Shown: one piece after another, positions 43,990 to 52,123 of the stretch | Layout of the letters: each line of letters starts with the position of its first letter | How positions within the stretch are numbered: position 1 is the first letter of the stretch | NCBI RefSeq assembly: GCF_043557345.1 | Contig: NZ_JBIFFV010000004.1 | Coordinates: 233,362 to 297,361, forward strand | Direction of reading: 5' to 3' | Origin: Sulfitobacter sp043557345 | GTDB taxonomy: Bacteria; Pseudomonadota; Alphaproteobacteria; Rhodobacterales; Rhodobacteraceae | DNA length: 64,000 nt | Made by a program: the position numbers and the translations under genes | Notes under the pieces: generated by a model | What the model saw: only the letters and a program-made list of their open reading frames with translations | Told to the model about the DNA's origin: nothing | Database searches by the model: none

Positions 43990-44724
43990 ATGGGCGTGGC
44001 CGCGAAGAAGATCCTTGTTGTTGATGACGATGCCAAGATCCGGACGCTTCTGAGGCGCTGCCTTGAAAGCGACGGCTACCTTGTGACCGAGGCGCATGAC
44101 GCGCAGAGCGTGCGCGCGGCCTTTGCGGCGGAGGCTTTCGATCTGGTGACTTTGGATCTGAACCTCGGCGCGGAGGATGGGTTGGACATTGCGCGCGACC
44201 TTCGCCGCGATCATGACGTGCCGATCTTTATGGTGACGGGCAAGGACGATGTGATCGACCGCGTTGTCGGGCTGGAGCTGGGCGCGGATGACTATCTGAC
44301 CAAACCCTTCCATGTGCGCGAGGTCTTGGCCCGCGTGAAATCCGTCCTGCGGCGCAGCGGCAAGCGCGAGGCGGAGGCGCCCGCACCGCGAAATGCAGAG
44401 CCGTGGCTTGCGCTTGATGGGCTGAAGATCAACCTCGACCGGATGCTGCTGGTGGGCCGTGACGGGCAGGAGGGGGATCTGACCACGGCTGATTTCAAAC
44501 TTCTGGCCGCCTTCGTGAACCACGCGAAAAAGCCCTTGTCGCGCGATCGGTTGATGGACCTGATCGACGGGCAGAATTGGGCGCCTCTGGACCGCACCAT
44601 CGACAACCAAGTGGCGCGGCTGCGCAAGAAGGTCGAGCGTGATCCGGCGCGTCCGCTGTTGATCAAAACGGTGCGCGGGCTGGGCTATGTGCTGACCGAA
44701 AGCCCCACCGCCACCTCGGGTTAG
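43990..44724 (+). CDS. OmpR/PhoB-family response regulator, FxkR-like
   Basis: 244 residues from MGVAAKKILVVDDDAK. The receiver has acidic Asp12-14, phospho-acceptor Asp56 (LVTLDLNLG), and Lys105 in YLTKPF. The C-terminal winged helix carries LTTADFKLLAAFVNHAKKPLSRDRLMDLI and the NQVARLRKKVE wing. It is divergent from fixK and convergent with the hybrid FixL-like kinase, sharing 4 nt at the stops. The trio copies the rhizobial hFixL-FxkR-fixK set, where the regulator is of this type and not FixJ-like. Confidence 0.8.
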   Translation: MGVAAKKILVVDDDAKIRTLLRRCLESDGYLVTEAHDAQSVRAAFAAEAFDLVTLDLNLGAEDGLDIARDLRRDHDVPIFMVTGKDDVIDRVVGLELGADDYLTKPFHVREVLARVKSVLRRSGKREAEAPAPRNAEPWLALDGLKINLDRMLLVGRDGQEGDLTTADFKLLAAFVNHAKKPLSRDRLMDLIDGQNWAPLDRTIDNQVARLRKKVERDPARPLLIKTVRGLGYVLTESPTATSG

Positions 44725-46250
44725 TCCTGTAGCAAGGCGCGAAACGCCTCGGCCAGATCCGCTTGCCTATAGGGTTTGCGCAGGAGGGCGAAGGCGTGGC
44801 TCTCTTCCTCGCCACGCAGGACGTTTTCGGAAAAGCCCGAGGTGATCAATATCCGCAGGTCGGGCATTTCCGCCGCGACCCGTTTGGCCAGCGCATGGCC
44901 CGAGAGCTCCCCCGGCATCACCAGATCGGTAAAGACCACGTCGATATCGTCACGGTCTTGCAGGATGTCCCACGCCGCATCGCCGGTGGTCGCCGTGACG
45001 CAGTCGAACCCCAGCGATACCAGCCGTCGCTCTGACAGGCGCAAGACCATCGGATCATCCTCGACCAGCAAAACGCGCAGGCCGGTGCCGATCTGGGCGT
45101 GCGGCTCTGGCGCGTCGCTGGATGCCGCCCGCGTGCCGGTGCTGTCCACGAGGGCGGGGAAATAGAGGCTGATCGTCGTGCCCTTGCCCAACTCGCTGTA
45201 GATCGCGATATGCCCGCCGGATTGCTTGATGAAACCGTATACCATCGACAGGCCCAGCCCCGTGCCTTGGCCGACCGGTTTGGTCGAAAAGAACGGCTCC
45301 ATCGCGCGGGTGCGGGTCTCGGCGGACATGCCTTCGCCTGTGTCCGCGATCGACAGGCGGATGTAGTTGCCCATGTCGATGCCGATTTCCTGCGCGACAT
45401 AGGTGTCGTCAAGCTGCATGTTGCGCGTCTCCAGCGTTATCTTCCCGCCCCCAGGCATGGCGTCTTGAGCATTCAGCGCGATGTTGAGCACGGCGGTCTG
45501 AAGCTGGGTGGCATCCACCTTGGCCTGCCACAGATCCTCGGCAAAACCCGTCTCGACCGCGATATGCGCGCCGATGGTGCGTTTGAGCATCGCCACGGCT
45601 TTTGAGACTTCGGCATTGAGGTCGATCTCCGCCGCGTTCAGCGTGGTCTTGCGGGCAAAGACCATCAGGCGTGAGGTGAGATCGGCCCCGATCTCTGCCG
45701 CCTCCAGCGCGTCCGAGATCAGCGCGCCGCTTTTGGCCGAGGTTTCCGACATCTCCAGCAGCTCCAAATTGCCGATCACGACCGTCAGGAGATTGTTGAA
45801 ATCATGCGCGATGCCGCCGGTCATCTGGCCGATGGCGTCCATCCGTTGCGAGCGGGCGGTGGCCTCCTCGGCGGCTTTTCGGCGCGACAGATCGTGCATG
45901 ATGCCGACAAAGGCGACCTCGCCCGCGATATCGGCGCGGCCCACGGAAAGATGCAGCGGGAAGACACTGCCATCGGCGCGCAGCCCTTCCACGTCGCGGC
46001 CCACGCCGATGATGCGTTTCTCTCCGGTCTCAAGATGGTGGCGCAGAAAGCCGTCATGTTGAACGGCCATGTCCCCGGGCATCAACATGCGCACGTTTTG
46101 TCCCACCAGATCCTCGACCGGATGGCCGAAAAGCGTGGCCGCCGCTTTGTTCACCCGCAGGATATTGCCTGCGTGATCGGCCACCACCATGGCATCGACG
46201 GCGGCGTCCAGAAGGGCCAGCAGAACGGGGCTTTCGTCGTTGATCTTCAT
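44721..46250 (-). CDS. Hybrid histidine kinase with FixL-like heme PAS domain
   Basis: 509 residues: PAS (about 8-125), HisKA with phospho-His149 (GGIAHDFNN), ATPase (about 240-365, NALNAQDA-type N box and DTGEGM) and a C-terminal receiver (about 385-505, Asp in VVFTDLVMPG). The PAS contains QHDGFLRHHLETGEKR and IIGVGRDVEGLRADGSVFP. Aligned to FixL, His65 takes the place of the proximal heme ligand (Bradyrhizobium His200) and Arg85 that of Arg220. Two other pocket residues differ. It lacks membrane helices and is probably a cytosolic O2 sensor that feeds the adjacent regulator. Confidence 0.85.
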   Translation of the reverse strand: MKINDESPVLLALLDAAVDAMVVADHAGNILRVNKAAATLFGHPVEDLVGQNVRMLMPGDMAVQHDGFLRHHLETGEKRIIGVGRDVEGLRADGSVFPLHLSVGRADIAGEVAFVGIMHDLSRRKAAEEATARSQRMDAIGQMTGGIAHDFNNLLTVVIGNLELLEMSETSAKSGALISDALEAAEIGADLTSRLMVFARKTTLNAAEIDLNAEVSKAVAMLKRTIGAHIAVETGFAEDLWQAKVDATQLQTAVLNIALNAQDAMPGGGKITLETRNMQLDDTYVAQEIGIDMGNYIRLSIADTGEGMSAETRTRAMEPFFSTKPVGQGTGLGLSMVYGFIKQSGGHIAIYSELGKGTTISLYFPALVDSTGTRAASSDAPEPHAQIGTGLRVLLVEDDPMVLRLSERRLVSLGFDCVTATTGDAAWDILQDRDDIDVVFTDLVMPGELSGHALAKRVAAEMPDLRILITSGFSENVLRGEEESHAFALLRKPYRQADLAEAFRALLQD

Positions 46251-46370
46251 GCGAGGGGTCCGTCTGTAAGGGCTGCGGGGCAGGGCATCCGATAGCGTGA
46301 GAGAGGGCGGGGGCGCAATGCGGAGCGATGCGTCACGTGTCCGAGGATCGCGTCCTCGACCACGCCGGCC

Positions 46371-46784
46371 CTACCACTGGATCGCTTCGAGATAGTCGAG
46401 CAGATTGGCGAAATCGGTTTCCAGCACCTCCCCATCCGCACCGCCATTGGGGTAGACATGGCGCAGGCCGACGGCGGAAAAGTCCGGCATGGGCGAGGCG
46501 GGGTCGTCCTTCGCAAGCTGGCCCATGACGAAGCGGCTGACAAACTCGCGCGGGAAATAGCCGTCATTGCGTTGTTTCAGCCCGGCGAGGTCCGGCGGCA
46601 CCACATCCAGATGCAGGGACATCGGACCGCCGCCTTCGCCCTGCGCCCCGTGGCAGGCGGCGCATTCCTTGGCATAGACCCGCTGCCCCGCGCGCAGCCG
46701 GTCGGTATCCTCAGAAGACCCCTCCGAACAGGCGGAGAGGAGGGCGCAGGAAAACCCGGCGAAGGCAGCGAGGTGAGGGCGCAT
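46371..46784 (-). CDS. Lipoprotein cytochrome c, monoheme
   Basis: 137 residues. A lipoprotein signal with Cys19 in ALLSACSEG and a class I-type c heme motif CAACH (Cys41, Cys44, His45). The axial methionine is probably in ASPMPDF. It would sit at the periplasmic face of a membrane as an electron carrier. It lies downstream of the usp gene on the same strand, after a 24-nt gap, so both probably belong to one transcript under the FNR/FixK box at 47719. Confidence 0.88.
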   Translation of the reverse strand: MRPHLAAFAGFSCALLSACSEGSSEDTDRLRAGQRVYAKECAACHGAQGEGGGPMSLHLDVVPPDLAGLKQRNDGYFPREFVSRFVMGQLAKDDPASPMPDFSAVGLRHVYPNGGADGEVLETDFANLLDYLEAIQW

Positions 46785-46808
46785 AGGGGCGGTTCCTTTC
46801 GACGGGTT

Positions 46809-47663
46809 TTAGTGCGACAGAAGCACAGGAAAGGCGCTTTGTTCAATCAGGCTGCGGGTCGTGCCGCCAAAAACCATCTCGCGCAGGCGGGAGTGGTCAT
46901 AGGCACCCATGACGATCAGATCGGCCCCGGTTTCTTTGGCGCGTTTCAGGATGGCGGTGCCAATGTCCTCGCCTCCGCTGGCATATTGCTGCACCGCGAC
47001 GTTGCAGCCTTGGTGGGTCAGCCAAGCGGCGACATCGGTGCCGGGGTTTTCCCCGTCATAGGCCGAGATCGAGATCGGATCGAAAAGCGCCACCGTTACC
47101 TCGCGCGCATTGCGCAGGGTCGGCAAAGCGGCGCGGATCGCCCGCGTGGCGGGAATGCCTGCTTTCCATGCAACGAAGACCGATTGCGGGGTCAAACCCA
47201 CCTTGGCCTGCGCGGTGTTGAGCAGAACGGGTGCGGCGGTCTCGAAGAGCGCGGCATGCACGATGTCCTCGAACAGGCGGCTGTTCTCGCGCAGGTCCGT
47301 GCCGATAAGCACCGCGTCACAGGTCAGCCCCGCCCGCGCCACTGTGTTGCGCAAGGCCGAGGCATCGGCACAAACCGCGCGCACATCCGCGCTGGCGCCT
47401 TGATCGGTGAGATACTGCGAAAATTCCGCGCGCTGTTTCTCGACCGCCTCGCGGGCCGCGTCCACATCCGCCTGCCAGCCCGCCGGGAGGGAATAGGTGC
47501 TGAGTTCGCCCACCCCCATCGAATAGACCGGGAGGGCAGGGGTTTCGCTGAGCAAAAGAACGATCAGATGGGTGCCCTGGGTCTGCGCCGCGCGGGCGAG
47601 GGGCTCTAGCTGATTGGGCCGGGCTTCGACCCCCAGAACGACTGTGATTGTGGCATTTTGCAT
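46809..47663 (-). CDS. Universal stress protein with two Usp domains
   Basis: 284 residues from MQNATITVVLGVEARP; AGGAG 8 nt before the ATG decides this start over two upstream ones. Two UspA-like domains are arranged in tandem, and the second contains the ATP-binding-type motif VMGAYDHSRLREMVFGGTTRSLI. Such proteins are induced under low oxygen or growth arrest. An FNR/FixK box 56 nt before the start suggests low-oxygen induction here. A lipoprotein cytochrome c gene follows. Confidence 0.88.
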   Translation of the reverse strand: MQNATITVVLGVEARPNQLEPLARAAQTQGTHLIVLLLSETPALPVYSMGVGELSTYSLPAGWQADVDAAREAVEKQRAEFSQYLTDQGASADVRAVCADASALRNTVARAGLTCDAVLIGTDLRENSRLFEDIVHAALFETAAPVLLNTAQAKVGLTPQSVFVAWKAGIPATRAIRAALPTLRNAREVTVALFDPISISAYDGENPGTDVAAWLTHQGCNVAVQQYASGGEDIGTAILKRAKETGADLIVMGAYDHSRLREMVFGGTTRSLIEQSAFPVLLSH

Positions 47664-47718
47664 GGCGACGCTCCTCATGTGACCACGGCCACTATGGGGC
47701 GGGCCGCGCGCGGCTGCA

Positions 47719-47732
47719 TTGATCTGGATCAA
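47719..47732. promoter_or_regulatory. FNR/FixK box before the usp-cytochrome c pair
   Basis: TTGATCTGGATCAA is a perfect match to TTGAT-N4-ATCAA. It is 56 nt before the usp start on the minus strand, an activating distance similar to the ccoN and ccoG boxes. Confidence 0.85.
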
Positions 47733-47784
47733 GCGGGAGGAGGACTGTGGAAAGAACCGGGGCAGGCGGCAAGCGCGGGAATGT

Positions 47785-47816
47785 GGTATCGCCCCCGCGC
47801 AAAGGGGGGCGATACC
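47785..47816 (-). terminator. Long hairpin after the TonB receptor gene
   Basis: A perfect 12-bp stem GGTATCGCCCCC / GGGGGCGATACC with an 8-nt loop lies 8 nt past the receptor stop codon. No T run follows on the minus strand, so it may act as a 3' stabiliser as well as a terminator. Confidence 0.6.
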
Positions 47817-47824
47817 TGCGTCCG

Positions 47825-49765
47825 TTAAAAGCTGATCGACGCGGTCAGGCTGACGGTGCGGCCCGGTTCGGTCAAGGGCACCACATTGGCAAGCCCAAGC
47901 CCATCGGAGCTGCGGCTTGCATAGGTCGCGTCGAACAGGTTCTGCACGTCCATGCGCAGGTTCAGGTTCTGCATCCGCCGCGGTTTGTATTCCGCGTAGA
48001 GATTGACCACCTCATAACCGTCGAGCGACACATCGGTATCGTCGTTCTCCAAAGCGATCTGCGCGGTCGCCCCAATGCGCCATTCCTCGGTCACGTCATA
48101 GCCCGCTTCGAAGCCAAAGATATGGCCCACCGGACGGCCAAGGTAATAGGCAGTTGTGGCGGTGGTGGCGTCGTTGGTCTGCACATCGGCATAGGTGTAG
48201 TTCAAGGTCGCGAAGCCGCGCGCGCCGGTATAGGTGACCGACCCGTCGAAGCCGCGTGATGTCAGATCGTCCACGGCACCGCGTGCGCCGCTCGAAGGCA
48301 GAACAGCGTTGATGTCTTCGATGTCAGTGTCGAAGAGCGCGCCTTTGACCGCCCAAGGGCCACTGTCGTACCGCAGGCCCAAACGCACCGCATTGGCGCG
48401 CGAGGTGGTGAAGCCGTCATAATTCCACGGGGTGCGGAAGTTGACCAATGCAGCCTCGCCCAACTCATACCCGCCCCAGCTGGAGGCGGCCCCGGCGTTG
48501 AGGGTCCATTGATCGTTCAGGACGTAATCGACCGAGCCGTTGACGCTGGCGCCGCTGGCGTCGAAATCGGTCCCATCCGCGCCTTCGAAGGATGCCCAAT
48601 CATAGCGCCCGCCGTAGGACACGGAGATGCGGTCCGACAGATCCTGCCGTGCCTGTGCGAAGATGCCGATATTGCTAAGCTCTTCGCGGCCGCTCGACCT
48701 GCGCGGGCTGACCGTGTTGTCATAGCCTTCGGCGCTTTCGTCAAAGAAATCGACACCGACATTCACGCTGCCGTTGCGGAGCGTGAACGAGTTGCTGAGC
48801 ACACCGCTGAGGCTTTTGTTCACGCCATAGAGCGAGCCTACGTCCATCGCCTGCTCGTTGTAGCTGAGCTGCGCATAGGGCGCCCAGATGCCCGAGGGGT
48901 TCTCATCCTCATAGGTCAGCGTATAGGAGGTGCGCTGCGACAGCGCTTCGTAGAGCACCGTGTCGCGCCCGATCACATCGGCAAAGTCGGGGCGGATGAA
49001 GCCACCCTGAGACGCGCGCAGGCCATTGTCAGTGGTCTCGGAGGCCGAAAAGCTCAGACGTTTGCCGCTTTGCGAGGTATAGGCGAATTTCGCGATATAG
49101 TCGGTCAGGTCCGCCCGCGTGCCGGTGATGGTGCTGCCGGACCCGTCTTCATAATCGTCGCCCGTCGCCCGGGTGCCGCTCAGCAGATATTCGAAACCGT
49201 CGTTCTGCCCGAAAAGGGTCAGGGTATTGCGGAAGCCCTGGCCATTGCTGCCATAGGACAGCATGTAGCGGCCCCCAAAGGGATCATCCCCGTCCAGCAA
49301 ATCGCGGGCGTCCTTTGTGGTATAGGCGATGGAGCCGGCCAGCGCGTTTGGCCCCTGATCCGCCGGGGCAAGCCCCGCGCTGACCTCGACGGATTTCAGC
49401 AGGGCCGGATCCAAAAGGACGTTGCCGGTATGGTGAAAGGCCGATTTGTTCTGCCGTGCGCCATCGATGGTGACGGAAAGAAGGCTCTCCTCGATCCCGT
49501 TCACATAGACCTTCTGCGCGATCGGGGCGCCGCCGCTGGCGGTGATCGCAGATTCGCCGGCAAAGACATCGGCCACGGTGGCGGGGTTGCGCTGTTCGAT
49601 TTCGGTTTCGGTGATCTCGTCATTGCCCAAAACAGCCTGAGCGGCTGAGGTCTGAATGCGCAGCACGCCGAGGTCGAAGGCCGTGTCGTCTTGCGCATAA
49701 ACAAAAGTAGCGGTCGAGCACATCAGCCAAGAAAGCGCGACACGCTTGGCGGTGTTGGTTTTCAT
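47825..49765 (-). CDS. TonB-dependent outer-membrane receptor
   Basis: 646 residues from MKTNTAKRVALSWLMCSTATFVYAQ, a signal peptide; AGGGA precedes the ATG. The plug domain (about 40-170) shows IEQRNPATVADVFAGESA and VYVNGIEESLLSVTIDGARQNKSAFHH, the rest is a 22-strand-type barrel, and the final residue is the Phe needed for barrel insertion. The plug sequence resembles heme or iron-complex receptors, but the ligand cannot be read. No ExbBD or ABC genes are next to it. A 16-bp palindrome lies upstream (49912-49927). Confidence 0.9.
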   Translation of the reverse strand: MKTNTAKRVALSWLMCSTATFVYAQDDTAFDLGVLRIQTSAAQAVLGNDEITETEIEQRNPATVADVFAGESAITASGGAPIAQKVYVNGIEESLLSVTIDGARQNKSAFHHTGNVLLDPALLKSVEVSAGLAPADQGPNALAGSIAYTTKDARDLLDGDDPFGGRYMLSYGSNGQGFRNTLTLFGQNDGFEYLLSGTRATGDDYEDGSGSTITGTRADLTDYIAKFAYTSQSGKRLSFSASETTDNGLRASQGGFIRPDFADVIGRDTVLYEALSQRTSYTLTYEDENPSGIWAPYAQLSYNEQAMDVGSLYGVNKSLSGVLSNSFTLRNGSVNVGVDFFDESAEGYDNTVSPRRSSGREELSNIGIFAQARQDLSDRISVSYGGRYDWASFEGADGTDFDASGASVNGSVDYVLNDQWTLNAGAASSWGGYELGEAALVNFRTPWNYDGFTTSRANAVRLGLRYDSGPWAVKGALFDTDIEDINAVLPSSGARGAVDDLTSRGFDGSVTYTGARGFATLNYTYADVQTNDATTATTAYYLGRPVGHIFGFEAGYDVTEEWRIGATAQIALENDDTDVSLDGYEVVNLYAEYKPRRMQNLNLRMDVQNLFDATYASRSSDGLGLANVVPLTEPGRTVSLTASISF

Positions 49766-49911
49766 TTTATTGTCCCTTGTAGAAATCCGTGGCTGGCTGG
49801 GACTCATGAAACCGCTTGCTTGCTCTGCGCGGATAGTTGCGACAATCCGCCGAAATGTTCAAGGCGCGGATTTGGACAAAGCGGGACGGTGTCGGCTGGG
49901 CCGTTGGATTT

Positions 49912-49927
49912 CTACGCAGGTGCGTAG
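49912..49927. promoter_or_regulatory. Perfect palindrome upstream of the TonB receptor
   Basis: CTACGCA-GG-TGCGTAG is a perfect 7+2+7 palindrome in the 264-bp gap between the receptor start and tRNA-Ser. It is 147 nt before the receptor start. It does not match the FNR, Irr or ArsR-type sites seen elsewhere in this window. It could be an operator of an unidentified regulator. Confidence 0.45.
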
Positions 49928-50029
49928 TCTTTAAGCGGATCGGTTTGGAGGGCGGTGACGTCCCGGCGTGCGCGGCGACTGACCTGGGTCTTCGTATCGG
50001 GGACATTGGCACCACGCCCAAGGCGTGAA

Positions 50030-50119
50030 TGGCGGAGAGACAGGGATTCGAACCCTGGGAACCCGTGAAGGCTCAACGGTTTTCGAGACCGCCCCGTTCG
50101 ACCACTCCGGCACCTCTCC
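50030..50119 (-). tRNA. tRNA-Ser (anticodon CGA)
   Basis: 90 nt on the minus strand with the acceptor GGAGAGG, anticodon arm CGGT-CTCGAAA-ACCG (anticodon CGA), a long variable arm (class II), T-arm GGGTTCGAATCCC and encoded CCA. It reads UCG, a common serine codon here. Confidence 0.96.
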
Positions 50120-50264
50120 GCGGGGGTCTGGGGGGTCCGTTTAGTCGCCTTTTCCGGCAGTGGCAAGAGGGGTTTTGCGCATCAATTGAAAGTTTGGGGA
50201 TTTTCATTGCGCCGAGGCTGGTAGAGCCTAAGTTTAAAGGCAGAATTCTGCGAAAGGACCGCCC

Positions 50265-51107
50265 ATGTTTCGCCAAAACCGAATGATTGCAGCCCCCTTT
50301 GTTGTCGCGTTGATGCTGCTCGTCGCGCTTGCCCTGCCGCTGCGGGCGGCGGATCGCGGCGCGTTGGAGCGGTTCTTGGAAGTGACCGGCTTTGACGTGG
50401 CGTTGGAGAGCATTCGCCTGTCTGCCGATTCCGCGCCTGAAATGTTAGGGCTGCAAAGCGAGGATTTCGGCTCGGAGTGGTCGCGTCTGGTGCGCGATGT
50501 CTTTGACACTGCGTTGATGCACGACATGGCGATGGATATCCTTGCCGAGACGCTCAGCGATGACCTGTTGGATCATGCCGCCGGGTTCTATGCCTCCGAT
50601 CTGGGCCAGCGTTTGGTGGCGGTCGAGAACAAGGCGCATATGGCTGAGGATGACGGGCTGAAGGCCGAAAGCGGTGCCGCCATCATTGCGGGGCTCGAGC
50701 AGATCGGCTCCCCCCGGTTGGAGACCCTGCGGCGCTTGAACGTGGCCAGCGATGTCGAGGAAATCTCGGTCCGGGCCATTCAAGAGGTGCAGATCCGCTT
50801 CCTTCTGGCCGCCGCGGGGGCCGGGGTGATCGAATTGCAGATGGAAGAGCCGGACCTGCGCGAGGCGATGCGGGCGCAGGCGGATGAACTGGGCGCGCAG
50901 ATCGCCGCCAATGCACTCGCCAACGCCGCCTATACCTATCAATCCTTCTCGGACGAAGACCTTGCCGCCTATGCCGAGGCGTTGGAGCACCCCAAGATGC
51001 AGCAGGTCTATACGCTGATGAACGCCGTTCAATATGAGATCATGGCCAACCGGTTCGAGGCCGTGGCGGCACGGCTTGCGGCCATGCAGCCCAGTCAGGA
51101 CATCTGA
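50265..51107 (+). CDS. Exported DUF2059-like protein
   Basis: 280 residues with a signal peptide (MFRQNRMIAAPFVVALMLLVALALPLRAAD). The mature part is helical with DFYASDLGQRLVAVENK-like and AYAEALEHPKMQQVY repeats, which fit the DUF2059 pattern (FYxTxxGxxL). No catalytic residues are evident. It overlaps the next gene by one base, and both encode related exported helical proteins, so this is likely a duplicated pair in one operon. Confidence 0.75.
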   Translation: MFRQNRMIAAPFVVALMLLVALALPLRAADRGALERFLEVTGFDVALESIRLSADSAPEMLGLQSEDFGSEWSRLVRDVFDTALMHDMAMDILAETLSDDLLDHAAGFYASDLGQRLVAVENKAHMAEDDGLKAESGAAIIAGLEQIGSPRLETLRRLNVASDVEEISVRAIQEVQIRFLLAAAGAGVIELQMEEPDLREAMRAQADELGAQIAANALANAAYTYQSFSDEDLAAYAEALEHPKMQQVYTLMNAVQYEIMANRFEAVAARLAAMQPSQDI

Positions 51108-51916
51108 TGCGGGCTTGGGTTTTCGCGCCGCTTCTATGGCTTTTGGCGCTGCCCGCTTGGGCCGACGCGCGGATGACTGTGCTGGTCGATCTGTTGGGGC
51201 TTCGGCAGGCGGCGGTGATCATCAGCGACGAAGGGCAGGCCCATGCGGAGGTGCTGAATCAAGACATGCTGGGCGGGCAGGGCGGTCCGGGCTGGCAGAT
51301 GCAGGTCGAAAGCATCCACGATCCCGAGCGTATGGTCGAAATGGTGCGCCGCGCCATGGAGGAGACGATGACGACGGACGATGTCGAAGAGGCGATCACC
51401 TTCTATGCCACCGAACTGGGGCGCCGGATTGTCGGGCTGGAGAATGCCGCCCGCGCCGCCATCGCCGAGCCTGAGGTCGAGCAGATTGCGCGGGCGAACT
51501 ACGGGGTGCTGGCGGGGGACGGTGATCCGCGGGTGGCTTTGATCCGCCGATTGATCGACGCTTCCGATATGATCGACCGCAATGTCGGCACGGCGCTGAA
51601 CAGCAATTTCCAATTCCTGCGCGGCATGCGCGATGGCGGTGCGCTAGAGGACAGTGACGAAGACCTCCTGGCCGATGTCGGGTCCGATCTGGATGCGGTG
51701 ACCGAAGACACCTCCGTCTGGTTGCACGCCTATATGCTGCTGGCCTACCATCCTTTAAGCAATGCCGAGATCGCGCAATATGCGGCCTTTGCCGAGACGG
51801 GCGCGGGCCGGGCGCTCAATCGCGGGCTTTTCGACGGGTTTGGCCGGGCCTATGAGGATATCTCCTACGGGCTGGGGCGGGCACTGGCGCTGAACATGGT
51901 GGCCGAAAGCCTCTGA
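51107..51916 (+). CDS. Exported DUF2059-like protein, second copy
   Basis: 269 residues with a signal peptide (MRAWVFAPLLWLLALPAWADA). ITFYATELGRRIVGLENAARAA matches the FYASDLGQRL-VENK stretch of the preceding protein. Start overlaps the previous stop (TGATG). It appears to be a divergent tandem duplicate. Function unknown. Confidence 0.72.
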   Translation: MRAWVFAPLLWLLALPAWADARMTVLVDLLGLRQAAVIISDEGQAHAEVLNQDMLGGQGGPGWQMQVESIHDPERMVEMVRRAMEETMTTDDVEEAITFYATELGRRIVGLENAARAAIAEPEVEQIARANYGVLAGDGDPRVALIRRLIDASDMIDRNVGTALNSNFQFLRGMRDGGALEDSDEDLLADVGSDLDAVTEDTSVWLHAYMLLAYHPLSNAEIAQYAAFAETGAGRALNRGLFDGFGRAYEDISYGLGRALALNMVAESL

Positions 51917-51982
51917 CAGGTCCAAGGGCAGCGCCCAAGAAAACCTGCTTGACTTGCCCCGCCATTCCGAAGATAAGCCCGC

Positions 51983-52020
51983 ATCCCGGCGGGTAATCCG
52001 TTTTCGGGATTGTTTTTTTA
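51983..52020 (+). ncRNA. Possible rplU leader with attenuator-like hairpin
   Basis: CCCGC-ATCCCG-GCGGG is followed by AATCC-GTTTTCG-GGATT and a run of seven T (52013-52019). The ATCCCG and CGGGAT segments could pair instead, giving an alternative fold. It is 104 nt before rplU, where autoregulatory leaders of L21 operons are known in other phyla. It may equally be a plain terminator for the DUF2059 pair. Confidence 0.5.
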
Positions 52021-52123
52021 ATGACGCCCCATGGGCGCGCTGTTCGAGGCGGATCGGCCGGAAAGCCATCCACAAACTCCCAGGCGGGGGCCACAGAACG
52101 CGGATGACAGAAAAGGAAGACGC

